A DNA stretch of 64,000 nucleotides from Halomonas elongata DSM 2581 (GTDB taxonomy: Bacteria > Pseudomonadota > Gammaproteobacteria > Pseudomonadales > Halomonadaceae): positions 124,001-188,000 of the forward strand of contig NC_014532.2 of assembly GCF_000196875.2 (NCBI RefSeq), in the 5' to 3' direction. A model generated the notes under the pieces. That model saw only the letters and a list, made by a program, of their open reading frames with translations. It had not been told where the DNA came from and searched no databases. The position numbers were made by a program, and so were the translations under genes. Below are positions 36,293-45,045 of the stretch, in pieces; within the stretch, counting starts at the first letter, position 1; every line of letters begins with the position of its first letter.

Positions 36293-36753
36293 GCGAGGCG
36301 GTGTCGTCCGAACGTGCCGACCTCGGCGACCGCATCGCCGGGGCGGTACTCGCCGTGCTGGCGCTGGGGGCCTGGTGGCATGCAGGCAGCTTCGTCACCG
36401 GCTTCATGCAGCCGGTGGGGCCGGGCGTCTTCCCGCGGCTGGTCAGCGTGCCGCTGGGGCTCCTGGCGCTCTACCTGATCGTTCGCCCCGGCCTCAATCA
36501 TCGCTGGCCGGGGGCGGCGGCGCTGTGTCGCCAGCTCGGTGTACTGCTGTTGCTGGGGGCTTATGCCGCCTTTCTCGAACCCTGGGGCTTCGTGCCTTCG
36601 ACCCTGGTGGCAACCGTGGTGCTGATGCGCCTGTTCGGCGCGCGCTGGCGCCAGGCCCTGCCGTACGGTGTGCTGCTGGGGCTGGCGCTCTACGTGCTGT
36701 TCGAGTTCGCCCTGGGCATCCCCTTGCCCGACATGCCCGGCCTGAGTGTGTAG
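36289..36753 (+). CDS. tctB: TTT transporter small membrane subunit (TctB)
   Basis: The small membrane subunit, 154 residues with four predicted membrane helices (AGAVLAVLALGAWWHAG, VSVPLGLLALYLIV, LGVLLLLGAYAAFLEPWGFV and YGVLLGLALYVLFEFALGI). PVGPGVFPRLV is a TctB hallmark. It starts with GTG, overlapping the tctC stop, and is 9 bases from tctA, so the three are translationally linked. Confidence 0.88.
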   Translation: MSEAVSSERADLGDRIAGAVLAVLALGAWWHAGSFVTGFMQPVGPGVFPRLVSVPLGLLALYLIVRPGLNHRWPGAAALCRQLGVLLLLGAYAAFLEPWGFVPSTLVATVVLMRLFGARWRQALPYGVLLGLALYVLFEFALGIPLPDMPGLSV

Positions 36754-36762
36754 CGTTCCGAT

Positions 36763-38259
36763 ATGGAAATTCTCGATTTTCTCGCCCATGGCTTCGCGGT
36801 GGCGCTGCAACCCGAACACCTGCTGCTGGCGCTGATCGGCTGCACCATCGGTACCCTGATCGGCGCCCTGCCGGGGCTTGGCCCGGTCAACGGCGTGGCG
36901 CTGCTGATTCCGCTGGCCTTCAACTTCGGCCTGGCGCCCACCTCCGCCATGATCCTGCTGGTCAGCGTCTATTATGGCTGCATGTACGGCGGGCGGATCA
37001 GCTCCATCGTGCTCAACATTCCTGGCGACGAGCCGGCGATGATGACGACCCTGGACGGCTATCCGATGGCCCGCGCCGGCCGTGGCGGCGAGGCCCTGGG
37101 GCTCTCCGCCGTGGCATCCTTCGTCGGCGCGACCGTGGCCACCATCGGCCTGACGTTGTTCGCGCCCCTGCTGGTGCAGGTGGCGATCCGCTTCGGCCCC
37201 GCCGAGTACTTCGCGCTGTTCGTGCTGGCCTTCGCCACCATCGGCGGGGTGACCAGCGGCAGCTTCACCAAGAGCTTCATCGCCGCCTGCCTGGGCCTGC
37301 TGCTGGGCACCGTGGGGATCGATCCGGTCTCGAGCGTGGCGCGCTATACCTTCGGCTGGTATGAACTGTACGACGGTATCGATTACATCGTTGCCCTGGT
37401 CGGGCTGTTCGCGGTCTCCGAATGCCTGCTGTTTCTCGAACGCGACCATGACAAGGCCACCGCCTCGCTGCGCATCGGCTCGGCGATTCCGGGCATGCGC
37501 CGTTCGGTCGCGTGCGCCTCGACCATCGGGCGGGGCTCGGTGATCGGTTTCATCTCCGGCGTGCTGCCCGGGGCCGGCGCCTCGCTCGGCAGTTTTCTCT
37601 CCTATGTGCTGGAGAAGCGCTGGTGGGGCGCCAGGGGCAAGTTCGGCGAGGGCGACCCGCGTGGCGTGGCGGCGCCGGAAGCGGGCAACAATGCCGCCGC
37701 CGGCGGCGCCTTGATTCCCATGCTCTCGCTGGGCATTCCCGGCAGCGGTACCACGGCGATCCTGCTGGCGCTGTTGCTGTCGATGAACATCACGCCGGGC
37801 CCGCTGCTCTTCGAGCAACAGTCGGACATGGTCTGGGGGCTGGTGGCGGCACTGTTCATCGGCAACGTCATGCTGCTGGTGTTGAACATCCCGCTGGTGG
37901 GCCTGTTCGCCAAGGTGCTCCAGGCGCCATCCTGGTTCTTGATGCCGATGGTGACGCTGGTGGCGTTCGTCGGTATCTACTCGCTCAACAACAGTCCCTT
38001 CGATCTGTACATGATGCTGGCCTTCGGGGTGCTCGGCTATGTGCTGCGCAAGCTCGATATCCCCACGGTGCCGGTGGTGCTCGGCCTGCTGCTGGGCGGC
38101 CAGATGGAGTTCAACCTGCGGCGTGCCATGTCCATCTCCGGCGGCGAGTGGAGCATCCTGTGGAACAGCGGTATCTCGATCGGCATCTATCTGTTCGCCG
38201 TCACCCTGCTGATGGCCGGGCTGGTTTATGCGCTGTTGATCCGCAAACGGCTGGAATAG
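36763..38259 (+). CDS. tctA: TTT transporter large membrane subunit (TctA)
   Basis: The 12-helix channel subunit of the tripartite tricarboxylate-type transporter, 498 residues. TctA hallmarks are IGTLIGALPGLGPVNGVALLIPL, YGCMYGGRISSIVLNIPGD and GVLPGAGASLGSF, plus GIPGSGTTAILLALLL, which repeats the Pro/Gly-rich hairpin of the first half. Uptake would be driven by the ion gradient. It ends the lyase, CoA-transferase, tctCBA operon. Confidence 0.94.
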   Translation: MEILDFLAHGFAVALQPEHLLLALIGCTIGTLIGALPGLGPVNGVALLIPLAFNFGLAPTSAMILLVSVYYGCMYGGRISSIVLNIPGDEPAMMTTLDGYPMARAGRGGEALGLSAVASFVGATVATIGLTLFAPLLVQVAIRFGPAEYFALFVLAFATIGGVTSGSFTKSFIAACLGLLLGTVGIDPVSSVARYTFGWYELYDGIDYIVALVGLFAVSECLLFLERDHDKATASLRIGSAIPGMRRSVACASTIGRGSVIGFISGVLPGAGASLGSFLSYVLEKRWWGARGKFGEGDPRGVAAPEAGNNAAAGGALIPMLSLGIPGSGTTAILLALLLSMNITPGPLLFEQQSDMVWGLVAALFIGNVMLLVLNIPLVGLFAKVLQAPSWFLMPMVTLVAFVGIYSLNNSPFDLYMMLAFGVLGYVLRKLDIPTVPVVLGLLLGGQMEFNLRRAMSISGGEWSILWNSGISIGIYLFAVTLLMAGLVYALLIRKRLE

Positions 38260-38332
38260 ACGAAAAAGCGCGGCGGATGGCTGGGCGAGTCGGGGTCCCG
38301 GTGCCAGAATGGGAGCCTCAAGGAGGTCGCCC

Positions 38333-39670
38333 ATGACGCAGATGACCTGGGAACGCCTGCTCGATCCGGCCCGCCTGCACGACGAACGCGGCGTGGCACG
38401 GGGCGAGATCGGCCGCAGCCCGTTTCACAAGGACCACGACCGGATCGTCTTCTCCGGTTCCTTTCGCCGCCTGGGACGCAAGACCCAGGTGCATCCCCTG
38501 ACCGACAACGACCATATCCACACCCGCCTGACGCACTCCCTGGAAGTTGGTTGCGTGGGTCGCTCGCTCGGCATGAGCGTCGGCGAGGAGCTGCGTCATC
38601 GCCTGCCGGCTGACATCACGCCGGCGGATCTCGGCGTGATCGTCCAGGCCGCCTGCCTGGGCCACGATATCGGCAACCCGCCCTTCGGGCATGCCGGCGA
38701 ATACGCCATTCGCGACTGGTTCAAGCGTGCCGAGGCCGATGGCAGCGGCCTGCTCGAAGGGCTGTCGGACATGGAACGGGAAGACCTGCTGACCTACGAG
38801 GGCAATGCTCAGGGCTTTCGTATCGTCACCCAGATCGAGTACAACCAGTTCCGCGGTGGCATGCGGCTGACCGGCGCGACCCTGGGCACGCTGCTCAAGT
38901 ATCCCTGGACGGTGGCTCACGGCGGGGCCGCCGGCAAGTTCGGCTGTTATCAGAGCGAGCTGCCCCTGTTGCAGCAGGTGGCCGAACGCCTGGGACTGCT
39001 GCCCCAGGGCGAGAACCGCTGGTGCCGCCACCCGCTGGCCTGGCTGGTGGAGGCCGCCGACGACATCTGTTATGCCCTGCTCGATCTCGAGGACGGCCTG
39101 GAAATGGGCATCCTGCGCTTCGAGGAAGTGGCCGAGGTACTGATCCAGATCGCCGGCGGTGAGCCCCCGGATTACGCCACCATGCAGAGCGAGGGCGTCT
39201 CCCAGCGTCGGCGTATCGCCGCCCTGCGTGGCGCGGCCATGGAGCAGGCGGTCAACGAAGTGGCCAAGGTCTTCGTCCAGCATGAAGGCGAGCTGCTGAA
39301 CGGTACCCTGCGTCATGACCTGCTGGAGCTCTGCCACCCGGATCTGGACTGGGGCGTCAAGTCGGCCAAGGACCTGGCGCGCAAGCGTATCTTCCGCAAC
39401 GAGCGCAAGGCCAAGCTGGAGATCGGTGCCTACACGACGCTTGGCATCCTGCTCGAGGCCTTCATCGGCGCCGCCCACGAGCTGCACCATACCGGCCATT
39501 CCAACTTCAAGCACCAGCGGGTGCTGGCACTGATCGGCGAGAACACGCCCCTGCCGTCATGGACGCTCTACGACAGCTACCGGCGCATGCTCGATTTCAT
39601 CGGCGGCATGACCGATCACTACGCCGTCGATCTGGCCCAGGAGATGGGTGGGCGCCTGCGGGGGGATTGA
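38333..39670 (+). CDS. dgt: dGTP triphosphohydrolase family protein
   Basis: An HD-domain enzyme predicted to remove triphosphate from dGTP or another dNTP, 445 residues. The HD ligands are visible in HIHTRLTHSLEV (H...), CLGHDIGNPPFGHAGE (HD) and VEAADDICYALLDLEDG (D). FSGSFRRLGRKTQVHPL at the N-terminus is characteristic. AGGAGG at 38321-38326 fixes the start. It is a single gene convergent with the ATP-grasp gene, with a 12-base gap. Which dNTP is preferred cannot be read from sequence. Confidence 0.92.
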   Translation: MTQMTWERLLDPARLHDERGVARGEIGRSPFHKDHDRIVFSGSFRRLGRKTQVHPLTDNDHIHTRLTHSLEVGCVGRSLGMSVGEELRHRLPADITPADLGVIVQAACLGHDIGNPPFGHAGEYAIRDWFKRAEADGSGLLEGLSDMEREDLLTYEGNAQGFRIVTQIEYNQFRGGMRLTGATLGTLLKYPWTVAHGGAAGKFGCYQSELPLLQQVAERLGLLPQGENRWCRHPLAWLVEAADDICYALLDLEDGLEMGILRFEEVAEVLIQIAGGEPPDYATMQSEGVSQRRRIAALRGAAMEQAVNEVAKVFVQHEGELLNGTLRHDLLELCHPDLDWGVKSAKDLARKRIFRNERKAKLEIGAYTTLGILLEAFIGAAHELHHTGHSNFKHQRVLALIGENTPLPSWTLYDSYRRMLDFIGGMTDHYAVDLAQEMGGRLRGD

Positions 39671-39682
39671 GTCGACGCGAGT

Positions 39683-40492
39683 TTATGCCGTGAGGCGTAG
39701 CGGCGGCTCGCCATCCGGATCCCGGTCGTCGTCCTGGGCGCCCAGCACGCGCAGGACGGCCGCGCCGATGCGCTTGCTGCTGTCGGCGATGCCCTGATTG
39801 CCGAACAGCCGGTTGAACTCGAGCACATACGGATGACCGTCGACCATGGCGATATCGAAGCCGGCATGGTCGATATCCAGCTCCCGGGCGAGGCGCCGGG
39901 CCAGGTCGATGGCGGCCTCGGGAATGGCCGTGCGCTCGATGCTGCCGCCCTGGCTGACGTTGGCGCGGTAGCCGCCGAGGGGCGTCACCCGCCAGTAGGC
40001 GGCGATCAGCTCACCGCCGACGAGCACGATGCGCAGGTCGCGGTCGATGGGCAGGCGCTGTTGGGCGTAGAGCACCGTCTCCTCGGCGACATGCGCCAGC
40101 AGTTCCTGGCGGGAGGCGATCAGTCGCACGCCCTCGCCCATCGAACTCTTGATGCGCTTGGCGATGAAGGGATAGCCGAAGCGGGCCTCAACCTTTGCCA
40201 GAGAAGCCGGCGAGGTGCCGAGTATCTCGGTGGGTGGCACATGCTCGGGAGCCAGCGCCAGGAAGGCGCGGGTCTGCTCGACCTTGTCATGGCCGAGATG
40301 GTAGCTGGCCGGACTCGGGAAGATGCGCGCGCCGAGGCCATAGAGCAGACTGTTGACCTGCCAGTACTCGGGAAACAACAGCCAGTCGGCCTGGCGGATT
40401 TCCTCGATATGGTCGAACATGCGCTCGGGCTTGATATAGCGCACACCGGGAATTCCCAGGGTGCGAAAAACATCGAATGTGATGAGTTTCAT
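39683..40492 (-). CDS. RimK-like ATP-grasp protein of unknown substrate
   Basis: A 269-residue ATP-grasp enzyme, probably a carboxylate-amine ligase. The ATP-grasp elements are the Gly-rich loop PFIAKRIKSSMGEGVRLI, the substrate-contact segment QQRLPIDRDLRIVLVGGELIAAYWRV and the metal ligands in DIAMVDGHPYVLEFNRLFGNQG (Asp, Glu, Asn). An N-terminal pre-ATP-grasp domain includes DWLLFPEYWQVNSLLYGLG. Its start codon abuts and overlaps the start region of the divergent RNase T2 gene. No neighbour reveals its substrate; glutamylation of a protein or a small peptide is one possibility. Confidence 0.82.
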   Translation of the reverse strand: MKLITFDVFRTLGIPGVRYIKPERMFDHIEEIRQADWLLFPEYWQVNSLLYGLGARIFPSPASYHLGHDKVEQTRAFLALAPEHVPPTEILGTSPASLAKVEARFGYPFIAKRIKSSMGEGVRLIASRQELLAHVAEETVLYAQQRLPIDRDLRIVLVGGELIAAYWRVTPLGGYRANVSQGGSIERTAIPEAAIDLARRLARELDIDHAGFDIAMVDGHPYVLEFNRLFGNQGIADSSKRIGAAVLRVLGAQDDDRDPDGEPPLRLTA

Positions 40493-40499
40493 GGATGCA

Positions 40500-41315
40500 A
40501 TGTCATTAACTCCTGCGAAGCGAGCGGATTATTGTCCGCCGGGGCGGTTCTGGCAAGCGCTTCTGTCGGTCCTTCTGTCGGGAATGCTGCTGCTGGGCGC
40601 TTCGCCGGCCCGGGCCGAGGTGCCGTCGATCGAGGCGCAAGGCTTCGACCACTACACCCTGGCGCTGACCTGGCACCCCGGTTTCTGCGCCAGTCGCTCC
40701 CGGCCACCCCGGGAATGTCGCGATCCGGGGTTGCGGCGTGGCACCGAGGAGGGCTTCGTGCTGCACGGACTCTGGCCCTCGCTGCCACAGCGGTTGCGCG
40801 AGCGCGGCGTCGAGCGCCGGCGCTGGTGGCGTCAGGGCTGTTTCATCGAGCGTCCGCGCCCGGACGGTGGGTTCTGTCGTCATCCTTCCCTCGAATTGTC
40901 CGATGAGCTGACGCGGGAACTGGATGGTGTCATGCCGGGACGCGCCAGTTGCCTGGGGCGCTATCAGTACGCCAAGCACGCGGCCTGTCTGGATGTGACG
41001 GCGGAAGATCTGTTCGACACCTCGGTGGCCCTGGTGGAGGCCGTCAATGCCAGCGCCTTCACCGACTTCCTGGTGATCCATCGCGGCGGCGAGGTGAGGC
41101 GTAACGCCTTGATCGAGGCTTTCGAGGCAGCATTCGGGAAGGGGACGGGCCGGGCTCTGCGGCTGGAGTGCGCGGGGCGCGGCAATCGGCTGCTGACCGA
41201 GGTGCGGATCGGCATCGCGGCTCGGTCGCTGGAGAACTTTCCTGCCGCGGACAGCCTGGTGCGTCTGGATCGCGGCAACTGCGCCACTCGCGTCAGGATT
41301 GCGGCGTTCGATTGA
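40500..41315 (+). CDS. Exported ribonuclease T2 family protein
   Basis: A periplasmic or secreted endoribonuclease, about 271 residues, with a signal peptide (WQALLSVLLSGMLLLGASPARA). The two T2 active-site regions are present: HGLWPS (CAS I) and QYAKHAACLD (CAS II, with Ala where the pattern usually has Gly after the His). LALTWHPGFCA and several cysteines also match. The start is uncertain: ATGs at 40461, 40482, 40491 and 40500 are all in frame and none has a good ribosome binding site. The 3' end overlaps the convergent NERD gene by 23 bases. Confidence 0.85.
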   Translation: MSLTPAKRADYCPPGRFWQALLSVLLSGMLLLGASPARAEVPSIEAQGFDHYTLALTWHPGFCASRSRPPRECRDPGLRRGTEEGFVLHGLWPSLPQRLRERGVERRRWWRQGCFIERPRPDGGFCRHPSLELSDELTRELDGVMPGRASCLGRYQYAKHAACLDVTAEDLFDTSVALVEAVNASAFTDFLVIHRGGEVRRNALIEAFEAAFGKGTGRALRLECAGRGNRLLTEVRIGIAARSLENFPAADSLVRLDRGNCATRVRIAAFD

Positions 41316-42201
41316 GCGCGGTTGTGGCGATACGCTGGCGGAGGGCGCGAATCACGGCATCGTGGGTGGCGGCATCGAGTTCGCCAGGATGCCGCTGCGG
41401 GAGCTGATCCGCCAGATCCTCGCCGCTGACCACCAGCAGGTCGCTGGCCGCGGTTGCATCCTCGATGTGCCAGCCCGGCAGGGCCAGCACACCCTGTACG
41501 GGTACCGCCTGGCCCACCTCGCGTTCCAGCCAGCTCGCCAGCCAGCGTACGGCTCGCCGTGTCTCGCGCAGGGGGCGGCGTTCCTTCCAGCCGGGAAAGC
41601 GCAGCCGCTCGCTTTCCACGACGACGACATTGCGTTCCTCGCCCGAGGGCAGCACGGCCGGTGTGCGGGCGCGCGTCTCGATGGCGAAGACGCCGTGGGG
41701 GGTCACGGCCACGTGATCCAGGGTGTCGTCGCCGGCCCCCGGGACATCATGGAAGACATAGTAGGGATGCGCCTCGGGGCGGATCAGGCGCGCGAGTTCC
41801 TGGCCCACGGCCAGCTCGCAGGCCAGGCCCAGCTTGAGGCGGCGAATGCGCTGGAAATCGCGGATCAGGCGCAGGCAGAAGACCAGCACCAGCAAAGTGG
41901 AAAGGGCGCCGTAAATGCCCCATTCCAGCCAGTTCTGCTGGCGGGCGAATATCATGCGCCCCATGCCGTAGACCAGTGGTACCAGGGTGATGATGGGACC
42001 CAGGGCACCATTGAGAAACAGGCTGGCAAAGGCGCGGTCGAGACGATCGCGCAGTGACTGGCCCGGTTCGCGCAGGCGGTGGGCGTCGAAAGGGGAGCTG
42101 ACCCGGGCATCATGCAGGTTGCGCAGGCCCACCACGATCACCGCGGTCGCCACCAGGGGGAACAGAAAGATCAGTGGAAGTAAATATTCCAGCCAGGCCA
42201 T
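41293..42201 (-). CDS. Membrane-anchored NERD-domain protein
   Basis: A 302-residue protein with membrane helices near residues 5-25, 60-82 and 92-110, followed by a cytosolic NERD (nuclease-related) domain. The domain start is seen in KLGLACELAVGQELARLI and its core in DTLDHVAVTPHGVFAIETRAR, where the usual VIETK reads AIETR, so the catalytic-like Lys is replaced by Arg. The C-terminal region (VQGVLALPGWHI, LLVVSGEDLADQL) completes the fold. The role of NERD proteins is poorly known; DNA processing is proposed. It is convergent with the RNase T2 gene and overlaps its 3' end. Confidence 0.82.
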   Translation of the reverse strand: MAWLEYLLPLIFLFPLVATAVIVVGLRNLHDARVSSPFDAHRLREPGQSLRDRLDRAFASLFLNGALGPIITLVPLVYGMGRMIFARQQNWLEWGIYGALSTLLVLVFCLRLIRDFQRIRRLKLGLACELAVGQELARLIRPEAHPYYVFHDVPGAGDDTLDHVAVTPHGVFAIETRARTPAVLPSGEERNVVVVESERLRFPGWKERRPLRETRRAVRWLASWLEREVGQAVPVQGVLALPGWHIEDATAASDLLVVSGEDLADQLPQRHPGELDAATHDAVIRALRQRIATTALNRTPQS

Positions 42202-42297
42202 CGGGAATCCTTGCCCGTGGGGAAAACTTGATCATTCTAGACAATCTTGCCCCTCCAAGGCCATGCTCGGGGCTTGATGGGCAATCGGGGAGACGGC

Positions 42298-43155
42298 ATG
42301 GCGCACGAGGAAATCGAGGCACTGGCGGCGTTCATGACGCGCACGCCGGGACTGGCGGTACTGACCGGTGCCGGCGTCAGCACGGCCAGTGGCATCCCCG
42401 ACTACCGCGACGATGAAGGTGACTGGAAGCGTTCGCCGCCCATGCAGCATCAGGTATTCATGGACAGCCATGCCGCCCGCCAGCGTTACTGGGCGCGGGC
42501 TCTGGTCGGTTTTCGCGCCCTGCACGAGGCGCGGCCCAACCCGGCGCACCGGGCCCTGGCCGAACTCGAGGCGAGGGGACTCGTGACGGGCGTGATCACC
42601 CAGAATGTCGACGGCCTGCACCGGCGAGCCGGTTCCCGGCGAGTGATCGACCTGCATGGCCGGGCCGATGTGGTGCGTTGCATGGCGTGCGGCGCGCGTC
42701 GCATGCGTCACGACCTGCATGACGAGTTGGGTGAACTCAATCCCGATTGGCTCGAACTGGGCGCCAGTGTCGGCCCGGACGGGGACGCCGACCTGGAGCG
42801 CGATTTCTCCGACTTTCGCGTTCCCTCATGCCAGCGATGCGGCGACGGGATCTGGAAACCGGACGTGGTGTTCTTCGGCGACAGCGTGCCCCGGGACACC
42901 GTGACCGAGGCTTTCTCCCTGCTGGACGAATGCCGGGGCCTGCTGGTGGTGGGATCCTCGCTGATGGTCTATTCCGGGTATCGCTTCGCCCGGCGGGCGG
43001 CCCGCGACAACAAGCCGATGGCCTGTCTCAACCTGGGCCGCACCCGGGCCGACGACCTGTTCGACCTCAAGGTGACCGCCAGCGCCGAAACTGGGCTGAC
43101 GGCGCTGGCCGAGGCGTTGGAGGAAATGGCGCCGCGTCCAGCCGATCAGGCCTGA
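42298..43155 (+). CDS. Sir2-family NAD-dependent protein deacylase
   Basis: A 285-residue sirtuin that removes acyl groups from lysines using NAD. Rossmann and NAD motifs are VLTGAGVSTASGIPDYRDDEG, TQNVDGLHRRAG and VVGSSLMVYSGYRF. The catalytic His is in DLHGRADVVRC. Two CxxC pairs (CMACG and CQRCG) form the zinc site, separated by an acidic insert (GPDGDADLERDFSDF). GGGGAG lies just before the chosen start. It is a compact stand-alone sirtuin with no extra domain, so a CobB-like role is more likely than a phage-defence role. Confidence 0.9.
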   Translation: MAHEEIEALAAFMTRTPGLAVLTGAGVSTASGIPDYRDDEGDWKRSPPMQHQVFMDSHAARQRYWARALVGFRALHEARPNPAHRALAELEARGLVTGVITQNVDGLHRRAGSRRVIDLHGRADVVRCMACGARRMRHDLHDELGELNPDWLELGASVGPDGDADLERDFSDFRVPSCQRCGDGIWKPDVVFFGDSVPRDTVTEAFSLLDECRGLLVVGSSLMVYSGYRFARRAARDNKPMACLNLGRTRADDLFDLKVTASAETGLTALAEALEEMAPRPADQA

Positions 43156-43247
43156 CCCGAAGAGTCGACGGACACCACAGCCCAACCGGTGGCGTCGGCC
43201 AGGATGGCCATGGGTCGTCGAGCGCAGCAATACATCCGTGCTTCCTT

Positions 43248-43390
43248 AGGCATTGTCTGAAAAGTCGGCGAGCGAAGGTTAGACAAGGCGAAAAACTGCG
43301 AAAACGCGGAGTTTACGGGGAGTAAATGAGCATTTTGAGCAGATTTTCAACGTCGTATAACCGAGCGTAGACACTTTTCGGGCAGTGGCT
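43248..43390. repeat. MITE-like intergenic repeat with imperfect terminal inverted repeats
   Basis: The ends AGGCATTGTCTGAAAAGT (43248-43265) and the complement of 43373-43390 (AGCCACTGCCCGAAAAGT) agree at 14 of 18 positions, bounding a 143-base AT-richer element with no plausible gene. The body (for example AGACAAGGCGAAAAACTGCG) resembles intergenic repeats I recall from Halomonas and related genomes. The right end reaches into the stop codon of yciH (43389-43391). No second copy was seen in this window. Confidence 0.65.
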
Positions 43391-43763
43391 AGCCGCCGGC
43401 CAGCTTGACCTTGAACCCCTGCTTCTCCAGCTCCCCCTTGAGCACCTCGCGCTGGTCGCCCTGGATCTCGATCACGCCATCCTTGAGCGCGCCGCCGGTG
43501 CCGCAGCGTTTCTTCAGCGCCTTGGCCAGCGCCTTGAGTTCCTCGGTCTTGAGCGGTACGCCTTCGACCAGGGTCACGCCCTTGCCCTTGCGGCCCTTGG
43601 TCTCGCGGCGCAGACGCACGATGCCGTCCAGCGTCGCCAGGCGTTCTTCCTCGGCCGCCTCGGCGCAGCGGCAATCGTCCAGCGGCTGTCGGCATTCGGG
43701 GCAGGTATCGCCGTGTTCGGTGGAATACACCAGACCGTGTAGCTGGTCCTGAAGGGATGCCAT
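43389..43763 (-). CDS. yciH: SUI1/eIF1-like translation factor YciH
   Basis: A 124-residue eIF1-like protein thought to influence start-codon fidelity on the 30S subunit. The SUI1 domain covers the C-terminal two-thirds: RRETKGRKGKGVTLVEGVPL, LKALAKALKKRCGTGGALKDG and QGFKVKLAGG at the end. A Cys-rich N-terminus (CPECRQPLDDCRC) may bind zinc. The start at 43763 is set by GGAG 7 bases upstream. Its last bases overlap the right end of the MITE-like repeat, yet the C-terminus is of normal form. Confidence 0.92.
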   Translation of the reverse strand: MASLQDQLHGLVYSTEHGDTCPECRQPLDDCRCAEAAEEERLATLDGIVRLRRETKGRKGKGVTLVEGVPLKTEELKALAKALKKRCGTGGALKDGVIEIQGDQREVLKGELEKQGFKVKLAGG

Positions 43764-43863
43764 GTCGGGCTCCTGTTGGGAACGAAACTCACGAATCATG
43801 ATACCAGAGCAGCACTACTCGGCCGGAACCGTCTCCTCGGCGTTCATGCCGTGAGGTGACGGG

Positions 43864-45045
43864 TCAACGGCCGCGGTGTCGTGCCAGAACGCTGGCGTCG
43901 AGGTCGTCGATGCGGTCCACGCCCAGCAGGCCGACCGTGCGGTCGATTTCCCGATGCAGGATGTCCAGGGCGTGCTCGACGCCCGCTTGCCCGCCGGCCG
44001 CCAGCCCGTACAGGGTGGCGCGCCCCAGCCAGACGGCATCGGCGCCCAGCGCCAGTGCCTTGACGACGTCCGTGCCCCGCCGAAAGCCGCTGTCGATGAA
44101 GAGCTGGCAGCGCTTGCCCGCCCGGCTCCTGGCTTCGGGCAGCACATCCATCGGGGAGAGGGCGTGGTCGAGCTGTCGCCCGCCATGGTTGGAGAGCACC
44201 ACGCCGTCGACGCCGATCTCGGCGGCCCGCTCGGCTTCGGCGGGCGCCAGGATGCCCTTGACGATCAACCGGCCCGGCCAGAGGTCGCGCAGCCAGGCGA
44301 TGTCGTCCCAGTTGAGCGTCGGGTCCAGCTGCTGGCCGATGATGGCCGATGCGCCCTGAACGGATTGCTTGCCGGGCGGCAGAAGGTCGCCCAGGTTCTT
44401 GAAGGTCGGCATGCCGTCTGGGACCAGCACGTCGGCGATCCAGCGCGGGCGCGACACGAGATGGAAGAGATTGCGCAGGGTCGGCTGCATGGGCTTGCGG
44501 AAGTTGCGCAGATCCCACTCCCGGTTGCCGTAGATGGCGCTGTCGGTGGTGACCACGAGGGTGCTGTAACCGGCGCTGCGGCAGCGTTCGACCAGTTTTC
44601 GGACGTAGTCGCGATCGCGGTAGAAGTAGATCTGCATCCAGGCATCGAGCCCCTCGAGGGCGGCGATATCTTCCAGCGAGGTCGTGGCGACATTGCTCAG
44701 CACGAAGGGAATACCTTTCCGTGAGGCGGCCGTGGCCAGCTTGATGTCGCCATGTCGGGTCAGCATGCCGTTGTAGCCGGTCGGGCCGATCACCAGGGGC
44801 AAGGCATGGGGCCTGCCCTGCAGGGTGGTGGAAAGGTCCCGGGGACCGACCCGGGTCAATGTTCTGGGCTCGAACAGGTAGTTATCGAAGGCGTCGCGAT
44901 TGTGCCGCAACGTGCGTTCGTCGTCGGCGCCGCCCTGCAGGTATTCATACACGAAGTGCGGGAGCCGGCGCCGGGCTATCCGCTCCAGGTCGGCGATGTT
45001 GAGGGCTCGACGGTAGTCGGTACCGGCATAGGGACGGCGTTTCAC
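43864..45045 (-). CDS. FMN-dependent alpha-hydroxy acid dehydrogenase/oxidase
   Basis: A member of the L-lactate dehydrogenase (LldD), mandelate dehydrogenase and glycolate oxidase family, 393 residues, which oxidises a 2-hydroxy acid to a 2-keto acid. The family opening is RRLPHFVYEYLQGGADDERTLRHN; the catalytic His and substrate Arg lie in SNHGGRQLDHA, and FMN-phosphate binding in DSGFRRGTDVVKALALGADAVWLGR. It is divergent from the GntR gene of the gulonate operon and may share that control region, though no direct link is known. Lactate, mandelate and 2-hydroxyglutarate are all possible substrates. Confidence 0.9.
   Translation of the reverse strand: MKRRPYAGTDYRRALNIADLERIARRRLPHFVYEYLQGGADDERTLRHNRDAFDNYLFEPRTLTRVGPRDLSTTLQGRPHALPLVIGPTGYNGMLTRHGDIKLATAASRKGIPFVLSNVATTSLEDIAALEGLDAWMQIYFYRDRDYVRKLVERCRSAGYSTLVVTTDSAIYGNREWDLRNFRKPMQPTLRNLFHLVSRPRWIADVLVPDGMPTFKNLGDLLPPGKQSVQGASAIIGQQLDPTLNWDDIAWLRDLWPGRLIVKGILAPAEAERAAEIGVDGVVLSNHGGRQLDHALSPMDVLPEARSRAGKRCQLFIDSGFRRGTDVVKALALGADAVWLGRATLYGLAAGGQAGVEHALDILHREIDRTVGLLGVDRIDDLDASVLARHRGR

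Noticed and set aside
36148-38334. 728-codon minus-strand frame opposite tctA and tctB
   Set aside because: It is Gln/His/Gly-rich with no domain and is explained by GC-rich third positions of the transporter genes.
42298-43155. Sir2 gene as part of a phage-defence system
   Set aside because: It is a compact sirtuin with a zinc site and no effector domain, and no Argonaute, helicase or other defence partner is next to it.
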